NCBI GenBank assembly: GCA_958296235.1
Contig: OY282457.1
Coordinates: 3,157,338 to 3,221,337, forward strand
From: an uncultured Candidatus Binatia bacterium
GTDB lineage: Bacteria; Desulfobacterota; Binatia; Bin18
DNA: 64,000 nucleotides
Reading direction: 5' to 3'
Below the pieces are notes generated by a model that had not been told where the DNA came from, did not search any database, and was given only the letters and a program-made list of their open reading frames with translations. Below are positions 9,299 through 17,631 of the stretch, one piece after another (within the stretch, counting starts at the first letter, position 1; each line of letters starts with the position of its first letter). The translations under genes and the position numbers were made by a program.

Positions 9299-10456
9299 TC
9301 ACCCAAGGTCAACGCCGTACTCTTTGAGCAGGGTCCGGCTGATCACACTATTCTGAATTTCCGTTGCGCCGTCCATATAGTGGGTCATCTTGGCCAGGGC
9401 CAAATGCCGACCAAGCGGGTGGTTGGCGCGTAAACCTTCTGCGCCCATGACCTGCATACACTGTGAGACGCCGCTGAACGCCACGCGGCTGGCGAACTTC
9501 TTGGCATGGGCGGCCTCCACGATGGCATTCTCTCCCCGGTCCAGGGCCAGGGCGGCGCGATAGGTCAGCAGACGCGCGGCCTCAAGCTCTGTTGCCACAT
9601 CCGCGAGTTCCCATTGCAGGCCCTGAAAGTTCAGAATTGGCTGGCCAAAGGCGTGTCGCTTTGCGCCATACGCCAGGGCGGTTTTGAGGCTGGCCTGCAA
9701 CATGCCGCAACAGCCCGCCCCAACAAATGTCCGGGCCATATTGATGCCCCGCATGGCGGCCTTGAATCCGTCTCCCGGGCCGAACAACAGATCGGTCTCG
9801 GAAACCGGACAGTTGGTCAGCCTGAGCCCCGTCACTCCCAGCGCCTGTCCGCCCAGCATGGTGTACTGGGGGGTGCGGTCAAGACCTGGGGTATCGCCAG
9901 CCAGCAGAAAGCTGGCAATACCGCGCCAGCCTTGGGCGGGTGCGGTCTGGGCATACACGCCAAACACATCCGCACTGACGCCATTGGTGACCCAGGCTTT
10001 CTCTCCGCTCAGCCGCCAGCCGTCGGACGATTGCTCGGCCAGGGTTGCAATTGCCGCGGCATCGCTGCCGGCGCTGGGCTCTGTCAGGCAAAACGCCCCG
10101 ATTCTTTCTCCTGCCAACATGGGGGGGACGTAGCGTGCGATTTGATCTGGAGTGCCATTGCGCGCAATGGTGTTGAGCATATTGTTGTGCACCCAGAGGC
10201 CAAAGGTAAAGGCAAAGCAGGCCCCGGCCAACTCCTCCAGTACCTTGGCGGCCGCCAGGAAACTGACGCCTTGTCCCCCGACTGATGTAGGCGCCAGCAC
10301 GCCGGTGAGGCCCACGGCTGCCGCCTCCCGAAAGGCAGCGCGCGGGACTGTCCGGTTGAGGTCCCAGTCTGCGGCAAAGGGCGCGATCTTTTCGCCCGCA
10401 AATACTCTCGCCGTCTCAACCAAGCGCGTTTCTGCGGCGCTTAACTCGTAGTTCAT
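9299..10456 (-). CDS. Acyl-CoA dehydrogenase family protein
   Basis: A 385-residue FAD enzyme of the acyl-CoA dehydrogenase fold. The N-terminal helical domain is followed by the FAD-binding AFCLTEPSAGSDAAAIAT, a middle beta-domain (AWVTNGVSADVFGVYA), then a C-terminal helical domain with QVMGAEGLRANHPLGRHLAL and MTHYMDGATEIQNSVISR. These match the two family signatures. GAGGACAGCC precedes the ATG at 10456. It oxidises an acyl-CoA to enoyl-CoA, passing electrons to ETF; substrate chain length is not determinable. A short-chain dehydrogenase lies upstream on the same strand, suggesting shared lipid or acyl metabolism. Confidence 0.93.
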   Translation of the reverse strand: MNYELSAAETRLVETARVFAGEKIAPFAADWDLNRTVPRAAFREAAAVGLTGVLAPTSVGGQGVSFLAAAKVLEELAGACFAFTFGLWVHNNMLNTIARNGTPDQIARYVPPMLAGERIGAFCLTEPSAGSDAAAIATLAEQSSDGWRLSGEKAWVTNGVSADVFGVYAQTAPAQGWRGIASFLLAGDTPGLDRTPQYTMLGGQALGVTGLRLTNCPVSETDLLFGPGDGFKAAMRGINMARTFVGAGCCGMLQASLKTALAYGAKRHAFGQPILNFQGLQWELADVATELEAARLLTYRAALALDRGENAIVEAAHAKKFASRVAFSGVSQCMQVMGAEGLRANHPLGRHLALAKMTHYMDGATEIQNSVISRTLLKEYGVDLG

Positions 10457-10521
10457 GGCTGTCCTCGTATGCGCTCCAGCCGGCGGAACTCCTCAACGCT
10501 GTACTCACGGGTGAGGGACGG

Positions 10522-11226
10522 CTACCATTTTTCTCCGAACGGGCGTAACTCGACCAGAAACGACCAGGCCGACCTGGGCTGATGGGCGGTATGAAAAACC
10601 GTTTCCGCTAAATCCGCTGGCTGGGAAAAGAAATCCTTGGGCTTGTCAGGGAGGCGGCGGCGGGCAAACGGCATATCGATCATGGCATCGACCACAATAT
10701 AGGCCACATGAATCCCGTCCGGCCCCAGCTCGCGGGCCAGGCTTTCGGCCAGGATGCGTTGCCCGGCTTTGGTTGGTGACCAGCCGACAAAATTCGGCGT
10801 GCCCCGCTGCGCGCCCGTATTCCCGGTGACCATGAGAGCGCCGGAGCCGCGCGCGACCATTGCCGGAGCCAGCTCCTGGGCCAGGATCAAGAGGCCAGCG
10901 GTATTTGTGCGAAAATTGAGTGTAAAGTCCTCCATGCTGATGTCGCGATAATGTCCCAACGTCGCCCGCGCCGCATTGTACACAACGACTTCCGGGAGCC
11001 CGTGCTCGGCGACAATGCGGTTGAGCGTCTGACGGAATGCCTTTTCGTCAGCGACATCGACGGGAAATCCCGCACTCTCAGGAATTTCAGCGGCCCAGGA
11101 CGCCAGCCGACCGGCGTGCCGGGCAATCATCGACACTCGGTAGCCGCCGGCCGCAAAGCGACGCACACAGCCCAGGCCTAAACCGGGCCCAACGCCGACA
11201 ACTAAACAATGCGGGGTGGTCGTCAT
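10522..11226 (-). CDS. Short-chain dehydrogenase/reductase
   Basis: A 234-residue Rossmann oxidoreductase. The N-terminus has CLVVGVGPGLGLGCVRRFA, an atypical version of the TGxxxGxG dinucleotide motif, and VVYNAARATLG stands for the NNAG strand. The usual YxxxK catalytic pair is not clean: the segment reads GTPNFVGWSPTKAGQRIL, with Trp-Ser where Tyr is expected but Lys retained. It may therefore be an atypical or altered-activity member. AGGAGAAATTCATT precedes the ATG. It shares strand with the acyl-CoA dehydrogenase 66 bases downstream. Confidence 0.85.
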   Translation of the reverse strand: MTTTPHCLVVGVGPGLGLGCVRRFAAGGYRVSMIARHAGRLASWAAEIPESAGFPVDVADEKAFRQTLNRIVAEHGLPEVVVYNAARATLGHYRDISMEDFTLNFRTNTAGLLILAQELAPAMVARGSGALMVTGNTGAQRGTPNFVGWSPTKAGQRILAESLARELGPDGIHVAYIVVDAMIDMPFARRRLPDKPKDFFSQPADLAETVFHTAHQPRSAWSFLVELRPFGEKW

Positions 11227-11295
11227 AATGAATTTCTCCTACGGCTGGAAAAGTAGGTCGGCATTATTTCTGGAAGGTTCTCCCGGCGCAAGGCT

Positions 11296-11323
11296 GCGTC
11301 GCTTATCTGAAGCGGCGCTTTTT
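11296..11323 (+). terminator. Terminator-like hairpin with T-run upstream of a small gene
   Basis: GCGTCGCTT-atctg-AAGCGGCGC forms nine pairs (one T·G) followed by TTTTT. On the plus strand no gene ends just before it, and it sits 41 bases upstream of the small membrane gene at 11364, so it may be an attenuator or block stray plus-strand transcription. Confidence 0.55.
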
Positions 11324-11363
11324 CCCTTCCAATCCTTGCCCACTCCTGTACATTGAAGGGGCC

Positions 11364-11591
11364 ATGTCGGAACTGGACAAGCTCAAGGAGGCTATTAACC
11401 AGATGAGGTTATGGCTCGGTATTTGTGTCGTCACGAATATCAGCTTGATTGGCTGGTTTGTATCGAATCTGGACAGAGCAGAAACTTTTCTGCTTATCGC
11501 GTCTATGGCTGTTATAGTGGGCTTAGCGGTCGCTATTCTAACTCTCAATAGAAGAATCGAAGCGGCCATCGAACGTCTGGGAGAGCTGTAA
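11364..11591 (+). CDS. Small membrane protein, two helices
   Basis: A 75-residue protein without recognised family. A charged helix (ELDKLKEAINQM) leads into two hydrophobic segments, LWLGICVVTNISLIGWFV and FLLIASMAVIVGLAVAILTL, and ends in an amphipathic helix (RRIEAAIERLGEL). GAAGGGGCC stands before the ATG. A second tiny membrane frame starts two bases after its stop, suggesting a two-peptide unit. A similar arrangement of small membrane gene plus tiny peptide occurs at 2697-3097. Function unknown. Confidence 0.6.
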   Translation: MSELDKLKEAINQMRLWLGICVVTNISLIGWFVSNLDRAETFLLIASMAVIVGLAVAILTLNRRIEAAIERLGEL

Positions 11592-11592
11592 A

Positions 11593-11697
11593 ATGGAAAT
11601 TCTTGCAGTTTTGGTTTTCCTCGTGTTTATCGGTACGCTGCTCTATTGCGTCTTCGATACGATCCGGCACGCCAACAAGCTCCTTCCGCCGAAATAA
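11593..11697 (+). CDS. Tiny membrane peptide
   Basis: A 34-residue frame from ATG at 11593, two bases after the previous stop, with one hydrophobic helix (ILAVLVFLVFIGTLLYCVF) and a basic end (IRHANKLLPPK). The coupling distance and the clear membrane pattern favour a real gene. GGGAGAGCT just upstream, inside the previous gene, could serve as its ribosome site. Function unknown. Confidence 0.45.
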   Translation: MEILAVLVFLVFIGTLLYCVFDTIRHANKLLPPK

Positions 11698-11708
11698 AGT
11701 GAACCGAC

Positions 11709-12422
11709 TTAATATCCCTTTGCCTTCCAGCCCAAAAGTCGTTTGATGCGTTCGACCGGTCCAAAGCGACTGACCACCACAATAAAGACCTTGCGCAGCC
11801 GATCCTCTGGGCACTGAAGTGGCCGCATGGCGTGCCAGGAGCTGCCGTTGCGGGCGAAGAGCAGGCTGGAATTGCCCACGGCGTGTGAGGGGGAGACGCT
11901 ATCAAATTCCTTTATTTCTGGCGCGGAGTTGCGCGGAAAGCGCCCTCTGTCGTCGAGGAGCAAGGTCTGTCCCCCCCAGCTTGGGTCCCAATCCTGTTCG
12001 GTATTGAAATAAAAAATATGCGATCCAAGCTTATGCTTGGCATCGCAATGCGGCGAGATGGAACAGCCGCGCGGGGTGTAGTGCCAGTGAAAGTGTAGTT
12101 CGAAAGCGCGCGTGCCGAGTAAACGACCGAGAAAATCCCGATAGGTCGAGCCACGTAACTCGGCAATAAAATCTTTCCATTCCTGGGCCACCGGCAGGGC
12201 GTCGTGGTAGGCCAACATAAAACGATCATGACTGCGCTGGCCGTGGGCGCGCTGTCTGCCAAAGCTGGGGGTGAACTGTTCTTGCACGGGAAGCTGGGCC
12301 ACAAGTCTGTGATAGCCTTCTGGAGTGAGCAAGCCCCGCGGGTTGATCCAGGGATAGGGCTGCTGTGCCTGGAAAGCTGCCGGGTCAATAGTATTGAGCC
12401 GGTTGCGATCAAGATAGCGCAT
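11709..12422 (-). CDS. 2-oxoglutarate/Fe(II)-dependent oxygenase, prolyl-hydroxylase-like
   Basis: A 237-residue double-stranded beta-helix oxygenase. The metal triad is visible: His125 and Asp127 in ISPHCDAKHK and His197 in SSWHAMRP. Arg210 follows at the usual position for binding 2-oxoglutarate. The core strand HIFYFNTEQDWDPSWGGQTLLL matches the 2OG-FeII_Oxy family where Trp-Gly-Gly precedes the product-side strand. A ribosome site (GGAGGAT) precedes the ATG at 12422. Such enzymes hydroxylate proteins, lipids or small molecules; this substrate is unknown. It lies between the small membrane genes and phosphoglycerate mutase. Confidence 0.88.
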   Translation of the reverse strand: MRYLDRNRLNTIDPAAFQAQQPYPWINPRGLLTPEGYHRLVAQLPVQEQFTPSFGRQRAHGQRSHDRFMLAYHDALPVAQEWKDFIAELRGSTYRDFLGRLLGTRAFELHFHWHYTPRGCSISPHCDAKHKLGSHIFYFNTEQDWDPSWGGQTLLLDDRGRFPRNSAPEIKEFDSVSPSHAVGNSSLLFARNGSSWHAMRPLQCPEDRLRKVFIVVVSRFGPVERIKRLLGWKAKGY

Positions 12423-12485
12423 GAGATGTATCCTCCTCCATCCACTGCCGCTGCCAAGCTTGATATTCCATCAGGGCCAGAGCGC

Positions 12486-13280
12486 CTATCCCACCCCCGG
12501 ACGACCCGTTGATCGGGGAGGCCGCTGGCCGAGCTTCGTCTTCAGCCAGCGTTGCAGTTTTGGAGCCCGGCGGAGGTAATAGTGTCGGTGTGGGACGGCG
12601 TCCTGGTCAAACTCGTACACAAAGGGTTCGCCTGTCAGGGGGCGTTTCACCCGTGGGATATCTTCTGCTGCCACGCCATCCAGATATGTGGTCAGGGCGC
12701 GCAGGCTGTTGCCATGCGCCACCACGAAAATCTGCTGGCTGTTCTTGATCTTCGGGACAATGACGTCGTGCCAGTACGGCAGCACTCGGGCCCGCACCTC
12801 CTTCAGCGTTTCCGTGCGTGGCAGCTCGCTGTCTGTGAGGTCGGCATAGCGCGGGTCATGGCCGGGGAAGCGCGCATCGGTCGGGTCCAGGGCTGGCGGC
12901 GCAATATCAAAATGCTGCTGCCAGACCACGACCTGCTCGTGTCCGTACTGCTGGGCAATGTCCTGTCGGCTGAGTCCCTGGAGCGCTCCGTAATGTCGCT
13001 CGTTCAACCGCCAACTCGCATGGATAGGAGGGACGGGTTGCAAATCCGCCTCCCTTGCTGTGTTGAGGGCCTTGAGGACAATCTGAAGCGTGTCCGCAGA
13101 ACGCTGCAAATATGAGGTAAAACAGACATCAAAGGAAAATCCACCCGCCTGGAGGAGCCGGGCGGCCTGTTTGGCCTGCTCCCGTCCGTGTGGACTGAGC
13201 GGAACGTCGGCCCAGCCTGTGAAACGACGCGCCTGATTCCATACGCTTTGGCCGTGACGCAGAAAAACTGCTCTGGTCAT
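12486..13280 (-). CDS. gpmA: 2,3-bisphosphoglycerate-dependent phosphoglycerate mutase
   Basis: Glycolytic interconversion of 3- and 2-phosphoglycerate. The 264-residue sequence opens with VFLRHGQSVWNQARRFTGW, containing the phospho-accepting His9, followed by PLSPHGREQA, RLNERHYGALQG (substrate loop) and VVAHGNSLRAL with the second catalytic His. Length and the LNERHYG motif distinguish GpmA from small broad-specificity phosphatases. Its ATG overlaps the stop of the upstream GT8/ELM1 gene (ATGA), so the two are translationally coupled. Pairing with an envelope glycosyltransferase is unusual and suggests operon position rather than functional linkage. Confidence 0.93.
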   Translation of the reverse strand: MTRAVFLRHGQSVWNQARRFTGWADVPLSPHGREQAKQAARLLQAGGFSFDVCFTSYLQRSADTLQIVLKALNTAREADLQPVPPIHASWRLNERHYGALQGLSRQDIAQQYGHEQVVVWQQHFDIAPPALDPTDARFPGHDPRYADLTDSELPRTETLKEVRARVLPYWHDVIVPKIKNSQQIFVVAHGNSLRALTTYLDGVAAEDIPRVKRPLTGEPFVYEFDQDAVPHRHYYLRRAPKLQRWLKTKLGQRPPRSTGRPGVG

Positions 13281-15835
13281 GGGTGTCCGTGAAATCCAAG
13301 TAAGCGGCGAACGTGTTGAGCAACAGTATCAAACTCGTGCAGGGCAGGACGCGGGGAGAGATCGACCGACGCCCCAAAAAAACGGGCAATATCTCGCTGT
13401 ACTAAGGCTTCGTGCAAGGCGTTCAGGTCGCGCCGCGGTTGGACAAGGCCGCGTTCGATCAAGCGGGCACACAGATAGGACACGCCCCGCTGCGGTCGCA
13501 CGCTGCCACGCGGTGTGAGCTGTTTCGCCCGCGCTTGGTTGATAACCCATTCCTTACCGCGTCCCACCATGTCGTCTGGTCGTTCCGGCAAGGGATAAAT
13601 ATAGAGCGGTGTAGCAGTGGTCGCCGCTTCAGCCAGCATGGATTCGCTCTCACCGGTGACGATTAAGACATCGGCGAGCGCGAGATAGCCCATATAAGGA
13701 TTATCCTGTTGATCGGGCTGCCAGGCATACACAAAGTGCGAGGAGCCGAGTCCCTCCCGTAAGGCTACGGTTGCGGCTTTGCCTGTCCGGCGGCTCGTAG
13801 TGGCAAAGACTTTGCCATTGACGCGGGCGGCAAACGCGCGGACGTCTTCTCCCATTTTTCGGGCAATCTGCGGATCAAACTGATAGCGAGCGGTTGCACC
13901 ACCGACCAGGAGCATAATCCAGGGATGCGGGGCGTCCTGGACCAGATGTCGCCATTGTTTTGCTCCCTGACAAAGCCGTTCAGGGCGGACTTGAGTCAGC
14001 GGAGCGAGGGTCTCAATCCGGCGTGGATGTGGGGGCAAACGAAAATGGGCGCAGACGACACTCACGTCTGTTGGATGCGCCGGACGACTGCCTTTGCGAC
14101 CGAGTATCACGAGTTGGGTCCGTCCGCGGCTCTGCTGCTGAATCCAGCGTGCGACCCGTGCCGGTCGCCAGCCGGCCGTCAGAATCAGGTCAGGCCAGGG
14201 CGGGCTGAGCGGGTCTGAGCGCGGGGTATCCATGCCAAAGCGGGTGGCGCGGTGGGTTCCGGGGAGGCGTTTATGGAGATTTGTCCAGGCACGAAAGCGT
14301 AACGTCTTGGTCGTGTACGGCCAACCCAGCGCATCGGCCAGACCCAGGACTTGGGTGGTATGTCCCGGCTTGTGCGCGGTCAGGACCCATACCACGGGCG
14401 GGCGACCGAGATTCCCCCCGGAACAACTGCCGACCGAATACGTCTGGGCTGTTGAGCGCTGCCTACCCGGCCAGGCGTGTCTGTGAGACTGCATAGTGAG
14501 GGACCAATGCACGCTTGGGTAGCGGCGGCTGATGCCGTCCAGGTGGGTCCGCCACCAGGATATCGGGCGCGCCCGGCCCTTGAGGCGGGCGCTATCTGGC
14601 AGGTGTCGCTCACACGGAAAATCGCTGACCGAGATGTACACAAAGCGACGGGCGTGACGGAAGAGTTCCTCCAACGTCCACGGAACATCCTCGTCGGGCA
14701 GAAAATCCAGCGTATCCGCACAGACAACGCCGTCCGCGGCTTCGCAGGTGTGGCCGGCTGGAGCGGCCAAGGCTGGATTGTATGGGGACACTGCCGGGCC
14801 ATGGCCGTTCGTAAAGGAGGGACCGAGACCAAAGGAATACTCCAGAATTGTACGACTCTTCGTTTCTGCGATGAGTTTTTCTACCTGCGCCTGAGGGCTG
14901 TCAGCGCGACCATTGCGGACCGCTTGAATCAAAGCGGTCGGAGGAGCTAAGGGGCGCGCGGCCATCCTGGCCGGTATTATTGTGGGCTGGAAGCCGGCAC
15001 TCCTTGTTAAAGCTATCCGCAAGTGAGAGCACAGCTTCGTGTATTGCGCACTTGGCCGATGGGCGCGAAACACCTGATAGCCTGTTTCATTCGCGGTACG
15101 CTCTAAGCTAAACCAGACCTGCGCAACGGGATTATATTGATACGCGAATCGCTGGGGAAACGGCTGCCAGGGCTGGGCATGAATCGTCGTATAGTGCAGC
15201 ACTTTGGAGCGTTGCGGATCATACTCATCGTCCCGGGCGTTCCAGTCCGGGTCAAGCCGGCCCCACAGACCGGGAACGGAGCCGGCCTCAGCCTCCAGCC
15301 TTTTCCGCCGCTGCTGTTGGGCGGCCTCAAGCGTCCAGACTGTGGCCATACGTTGACAGTCGATCAACATCACCGAGGTATCCCGGTCATGAATGGACAG
15401 AAAACCAGAGCCGCCCATATCGGTGTCAAAGAGTTCGCCTGGGTCGGTCAAATAAATCTGATCGGTGTCATTATAGATGGCGCGCCCGTGGCCCTCGGCA
15501 AAATGTGGAATGGCAAAGCGGTAGTTCGTAAAGCCAGTCAGCCAGCCCCGCCGGTCAAAGCCAGCCAGGTCTTTCATCAGGTATAATTCATAGACGCGAG
15601 ACGGGTCGCGGACCTGTTCAATTGACCAGATAAAAATACGCTCAGCCCGGTACTGGCCCGGCTCCGTCCCGACAAAGATGCGGACCGGTGGCTTCTCGCT
15701 CGGAGTCCTGCCCTCTCGGACACTGAGGATGACACGCTCTGGCTGGGTCCGGGTGCCCGGTCTGGCATACGGCTCTGTTCGCAGCATTGACGCCACTCTC
15801 CGGCGGAGTGTTGTTGAGAAACCCGAAGCGCCCAT
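13277..15835 (-). CDS. Three-domain protein: GT8-like, methyltransferase-like, ELM1-like
   Basis: An 852-residue multidomain protein with three segments. Residues about 20-250 resemble a GT8-type glycosyltransferase: IFVGTEPGQYRAERIFIWSI and the metal-site strand YNDTDQIYLTDPGELFD. Residues about 310-460 resemble a SAM-methyltransferase-like domain (VVCADTLDFLPDEDVPWTLE, then WW near SWWRTHL), but its glycine-rich SAM loop is poorly kept. Residues about 490-850 match the Mito_fiss_Elm1/DUF1022-type domain (VVWVLTAHKPGHTTQVLGLA, LLVGGATARYQFD, VTGESESMLAEAA). The start at 15835 has GCGGAG upstream; an ATG at 15787 is an alternative. Its stop overlaps gpmA. Bacterial ELM1-like proteins sit in envelope-glycan loci; a surface-glycolipid role is inferred. 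Confidence 0.75.
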   Translation of the reverse strand: MGASGFSTTLRRRVASMLRTEPYARPGTRTQPERVILSVREGRTPSEKPPVRIFVGTEPGQYRAERIFIWSIEQVRDPSRVYELYLMKDLAGFDRRGWLTGFTNYRFAIPHFAEGHGRAIYNDTDQIYLTDPGELFDTDMGGSGFLSIHDRDTSVMLIDCQRMATVWTLEAAQQQRRKRLEAEAGSVPGLWGRLDPDWNARDDEYDPQRSKVLHYTTIHAQPWQPFPQRFAYQYNPVAQVWFSLERTANETGYQVFRAHRPSAQYTKLCSHLRIALTRSAGFQPTIIPARMAARPLAPPTALIQAVRNGRADSPQAQVEKLIAETKSRTILEYSFGLGPSFTNGHGPAVSPYNPALAAPAGHTCEAADGVVCADTLDFLPDEDVPWTLEELFRHARRFVYISVSDFPCERHLPDSARLKGRARPISWWRTHLDGISRRYPSVHWSLTMQSHRHAWPGRQRSTAQTYSVGSCSGGNLGRPPVVWVLTAHKPGHTTQVLGLADALGWPYTTKTLRFRAWTNLHKRLPGTHRATRFGMDTPRSDPLSPPWPDLILTAGWRPARVARWIQQQSRGRTQLVILGRKGSRPAHPTDVSVVCAHFRLPPHPRRIETLAPLTQVRPERLCQGAKQWRHLVQDAPHPWIMLLVGGATARYQFDPQIARKMGEDVRAFAARVNGKVFATTSRRTGKAATVALREGLGSSHFVYAWQPDQQDNPYMGYLALADVLIVTGESESMLAEAATTATPLYIYPLPERPDDMVGRGKEWVINQARAKQLTPRGSVRPQRGVSYLCARLIERGLVQPRRDLNALHEALVQRDIARFFGASVDLSPRPALHEFDTVAQHVRRLLGFHGHP

Positions 15836-15854
15836 AGAGTGATAGCTCCGCCCC

Positions 15855-17597
15855 TTACGCAATTTTCTGTACGTAATGAGGCGAAACGGCTGAGTCAACT
15901 GGTCTGAGCTGGCCGTTCTCCAGCCGATACACATGGTCGGCAATATCCAATAAGGCCGGTTGGTGGGAGATTGCCAGGATGGTCATGGTTCCACGCAGGC
16001 GTTGAACGGTCTGGCAAATGGCGGCCTCGCTCTCCGGGTCAAGCGCGGTAGTTGCTTCATCTAAAATAAGGAGTTGAGGCGCATGTACCAGGGCGCGGGC
16101 AATGGCAATCCGCTGCCGCTGGCCGCCGGACAAACGGGCACCCCGCTCTCCGACCCGCGTCGCCATTCTGTCCGGCAGGCTTTGCACAAACTCCCAGGCC
16201 CCGGCGGCGCGCAAGGCTGATTTGACAGCCGTTTGGGTCAGCGCGGTATCGCCCAGCGTCACGTTGGCAAAGACACTTTCGTGCAGCAGTAACATTTCCT
16301 GCGGGACATAACCGATGGCCTGCCGCCAGGCTGTCAGATCAATTGAGCTGAGCGGCACCCCATCAATACAGACTGCGCCACTCCGGGGCTGGAGCAAACC
16401 GGCAATCAGATCAACCGTAGACGTTTTGCCCGTTCCCGAAGGGCCGATAAGGAGCGTCACTTCTCCTGCCGGAATGGTGCACGAGGCCCGTTCAAGGATG
16501 GGTTTCTCGGCATAGGCGAAGCTCACTTCTTGCAGGACAATGCCCTGGGTGAGTCGCGGTTGGCGGGTACCGGTGTTGATTTCTTCCGCGGCCTCCGATT
16601 GCCGCAGGGTGTCTTGCAGGGACCAGTAGGCACTCTCCCGGGCGACCATGCGTTGGTACTGGCGTTGGGCCTTGTTGAGGCTGCTCAAGGTCCGACCGAA
16701 CAGGATAACGAGCATAATCACTGCATCGAGAGACAATGCCCAGCGTGTTAAGGCGATATACAGTCCCCCGACCAGACAGGCGATCAGCAGCGGGTCCTGC
16801 AGGGCGCGCAGGGCCTCTTTGCTCAAGACCTCACGCTGGAGCGCGCGATGTAAGCGTTGGGTCCCGCGCTCAAGGAGTGGGCCGACCTGGCTCTCGCGCG
16901 CCATGGCCTTGAGCGGCTTGACTGCGTACAGCACATCGGTCAGTTGTCCGAGCATGTCCTTTAACACCGTGGTCTGGCGGGCTCCGGCGCGTTGTGCCAG
17001 CCGCACCAGGCGATGCAGCCCAAAGACGATCAACACACCAAAGAGCGCGGCCGCCAGGGTGGCCTGCCAGGAGACGGACAGCGCAAGGGCAACATAGAGG
17101 ACGGTTTGGAGACTGAAGGCAATAATCGTGACCGCGTACAGATAGGCTTCAGAGGCCCGACTGGCTTCGGTCGCAAACGCATTGGCAAAGCCGCCCACCG
17201 GCTGACGGACATAGTATTCCCAGCGGGCGGCCAGGAGTGAGCGCAACAGGGAGAGGCGCAGGTCGGTGGCGACATGGGCGACCGTATAGCCAACCTGCTT
17301 TTGGGCGAGGAGGACAAACCCGGCTTTCAGGACCATACCGGCGATGATGAGCAGGCACAGCAGGCCGATACTCGGCTGGAGCCCAAAGGCGGCCAGCGTA
17401 TCGCGGCTGACCTGTTCCAAGCCGGTTGGCGCTGTGTCCGGTGACGGTACGCTACTGCGTGCCCGGGTTGCCAGACTCAGGAGCGGCAGGAGGCTGGAGA
17501 AGCTGATGCCTTCCGCAAAGGTGGCGAAGATGAGACAGGCGAGCGTGAGGGCACTCCGGCCGGGATAGGCACGGGCAAAGGCAAGCAGGAGACGCAT
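15855..17597 (-). CDS. ABC exporter, fused permease and ATPase (MsbA-like)
   Basis: A 580-residue half-transporter. Six transmembrane helices occupy roughly residues 15-310. The nucleotide-binding domain follows with Walker A LLIGPSGTGKTSTVDL, the signature LSGGQRQRIAIARAL, Walker B LLILDEATTALDPES and the H-loop ILAISHQPAL. It should dimerise in the inner membrane and export a lipid, glycolipid or peptide. It lies 20 bases upstream of the GT8/ELM1 gene and 34 bases downstream of a CDP-alcohol phosphatidyltransferase, so the cargo is probably an envelope lipid made by this operon. Confidence 0.93.
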   Translation of the reverse strand: MRLLLAFARAYPGRSALTLACLIFATFAEGISFSSLLPLLSLATRARSSVPSPDTAPTGLEQVSRDTLAAFGLQPSIGLLCLLIIAGMVLKAGFVLLAQKQVGYTVAHVATDLRLSLLRSLLAARWEYYVRQPVGGFANAFATEASRASEAYLYAVTIIAFSLQTVLYVALALSVSWQATLAAALFGVLIVFGLHRLVRLAQRAGARQTTVLKDMLGQLTDVLYAVKPLKAMARESQVGPLLERGTQRLHRALQREVLSKEALRALQDPLLIACLVGGLYIALTRWALSLDAVIMLVILFGRTLSSLNKAQRQYQRMVARESAYWSLQDTLRQSEAAEEINTGTRQPRLTQGIVLQEVSFAYAEKPILERASCTIPAGEVTLLIGPSGTGKTSTVDLIAGLLQPRSGAVCIDGVPLSSIDLTAWRQAIGYVPQEMLLLHESVFANVTLGDTALTQTAVKSALRAAGAWEFVQSLPDRMATRVGERGARLSGGQRQRIAIARALVHAPQLLILDEATTALDPESEAAICQTVQRLRGTMTILAISHQPALLDIADHVYRLENGQLRPVDSAVSPHYVQKIA

Positions 17598-17631
17598 GGT
17601 GAGAAGAGAGAGAACGGAGACAGAGAAGAGC

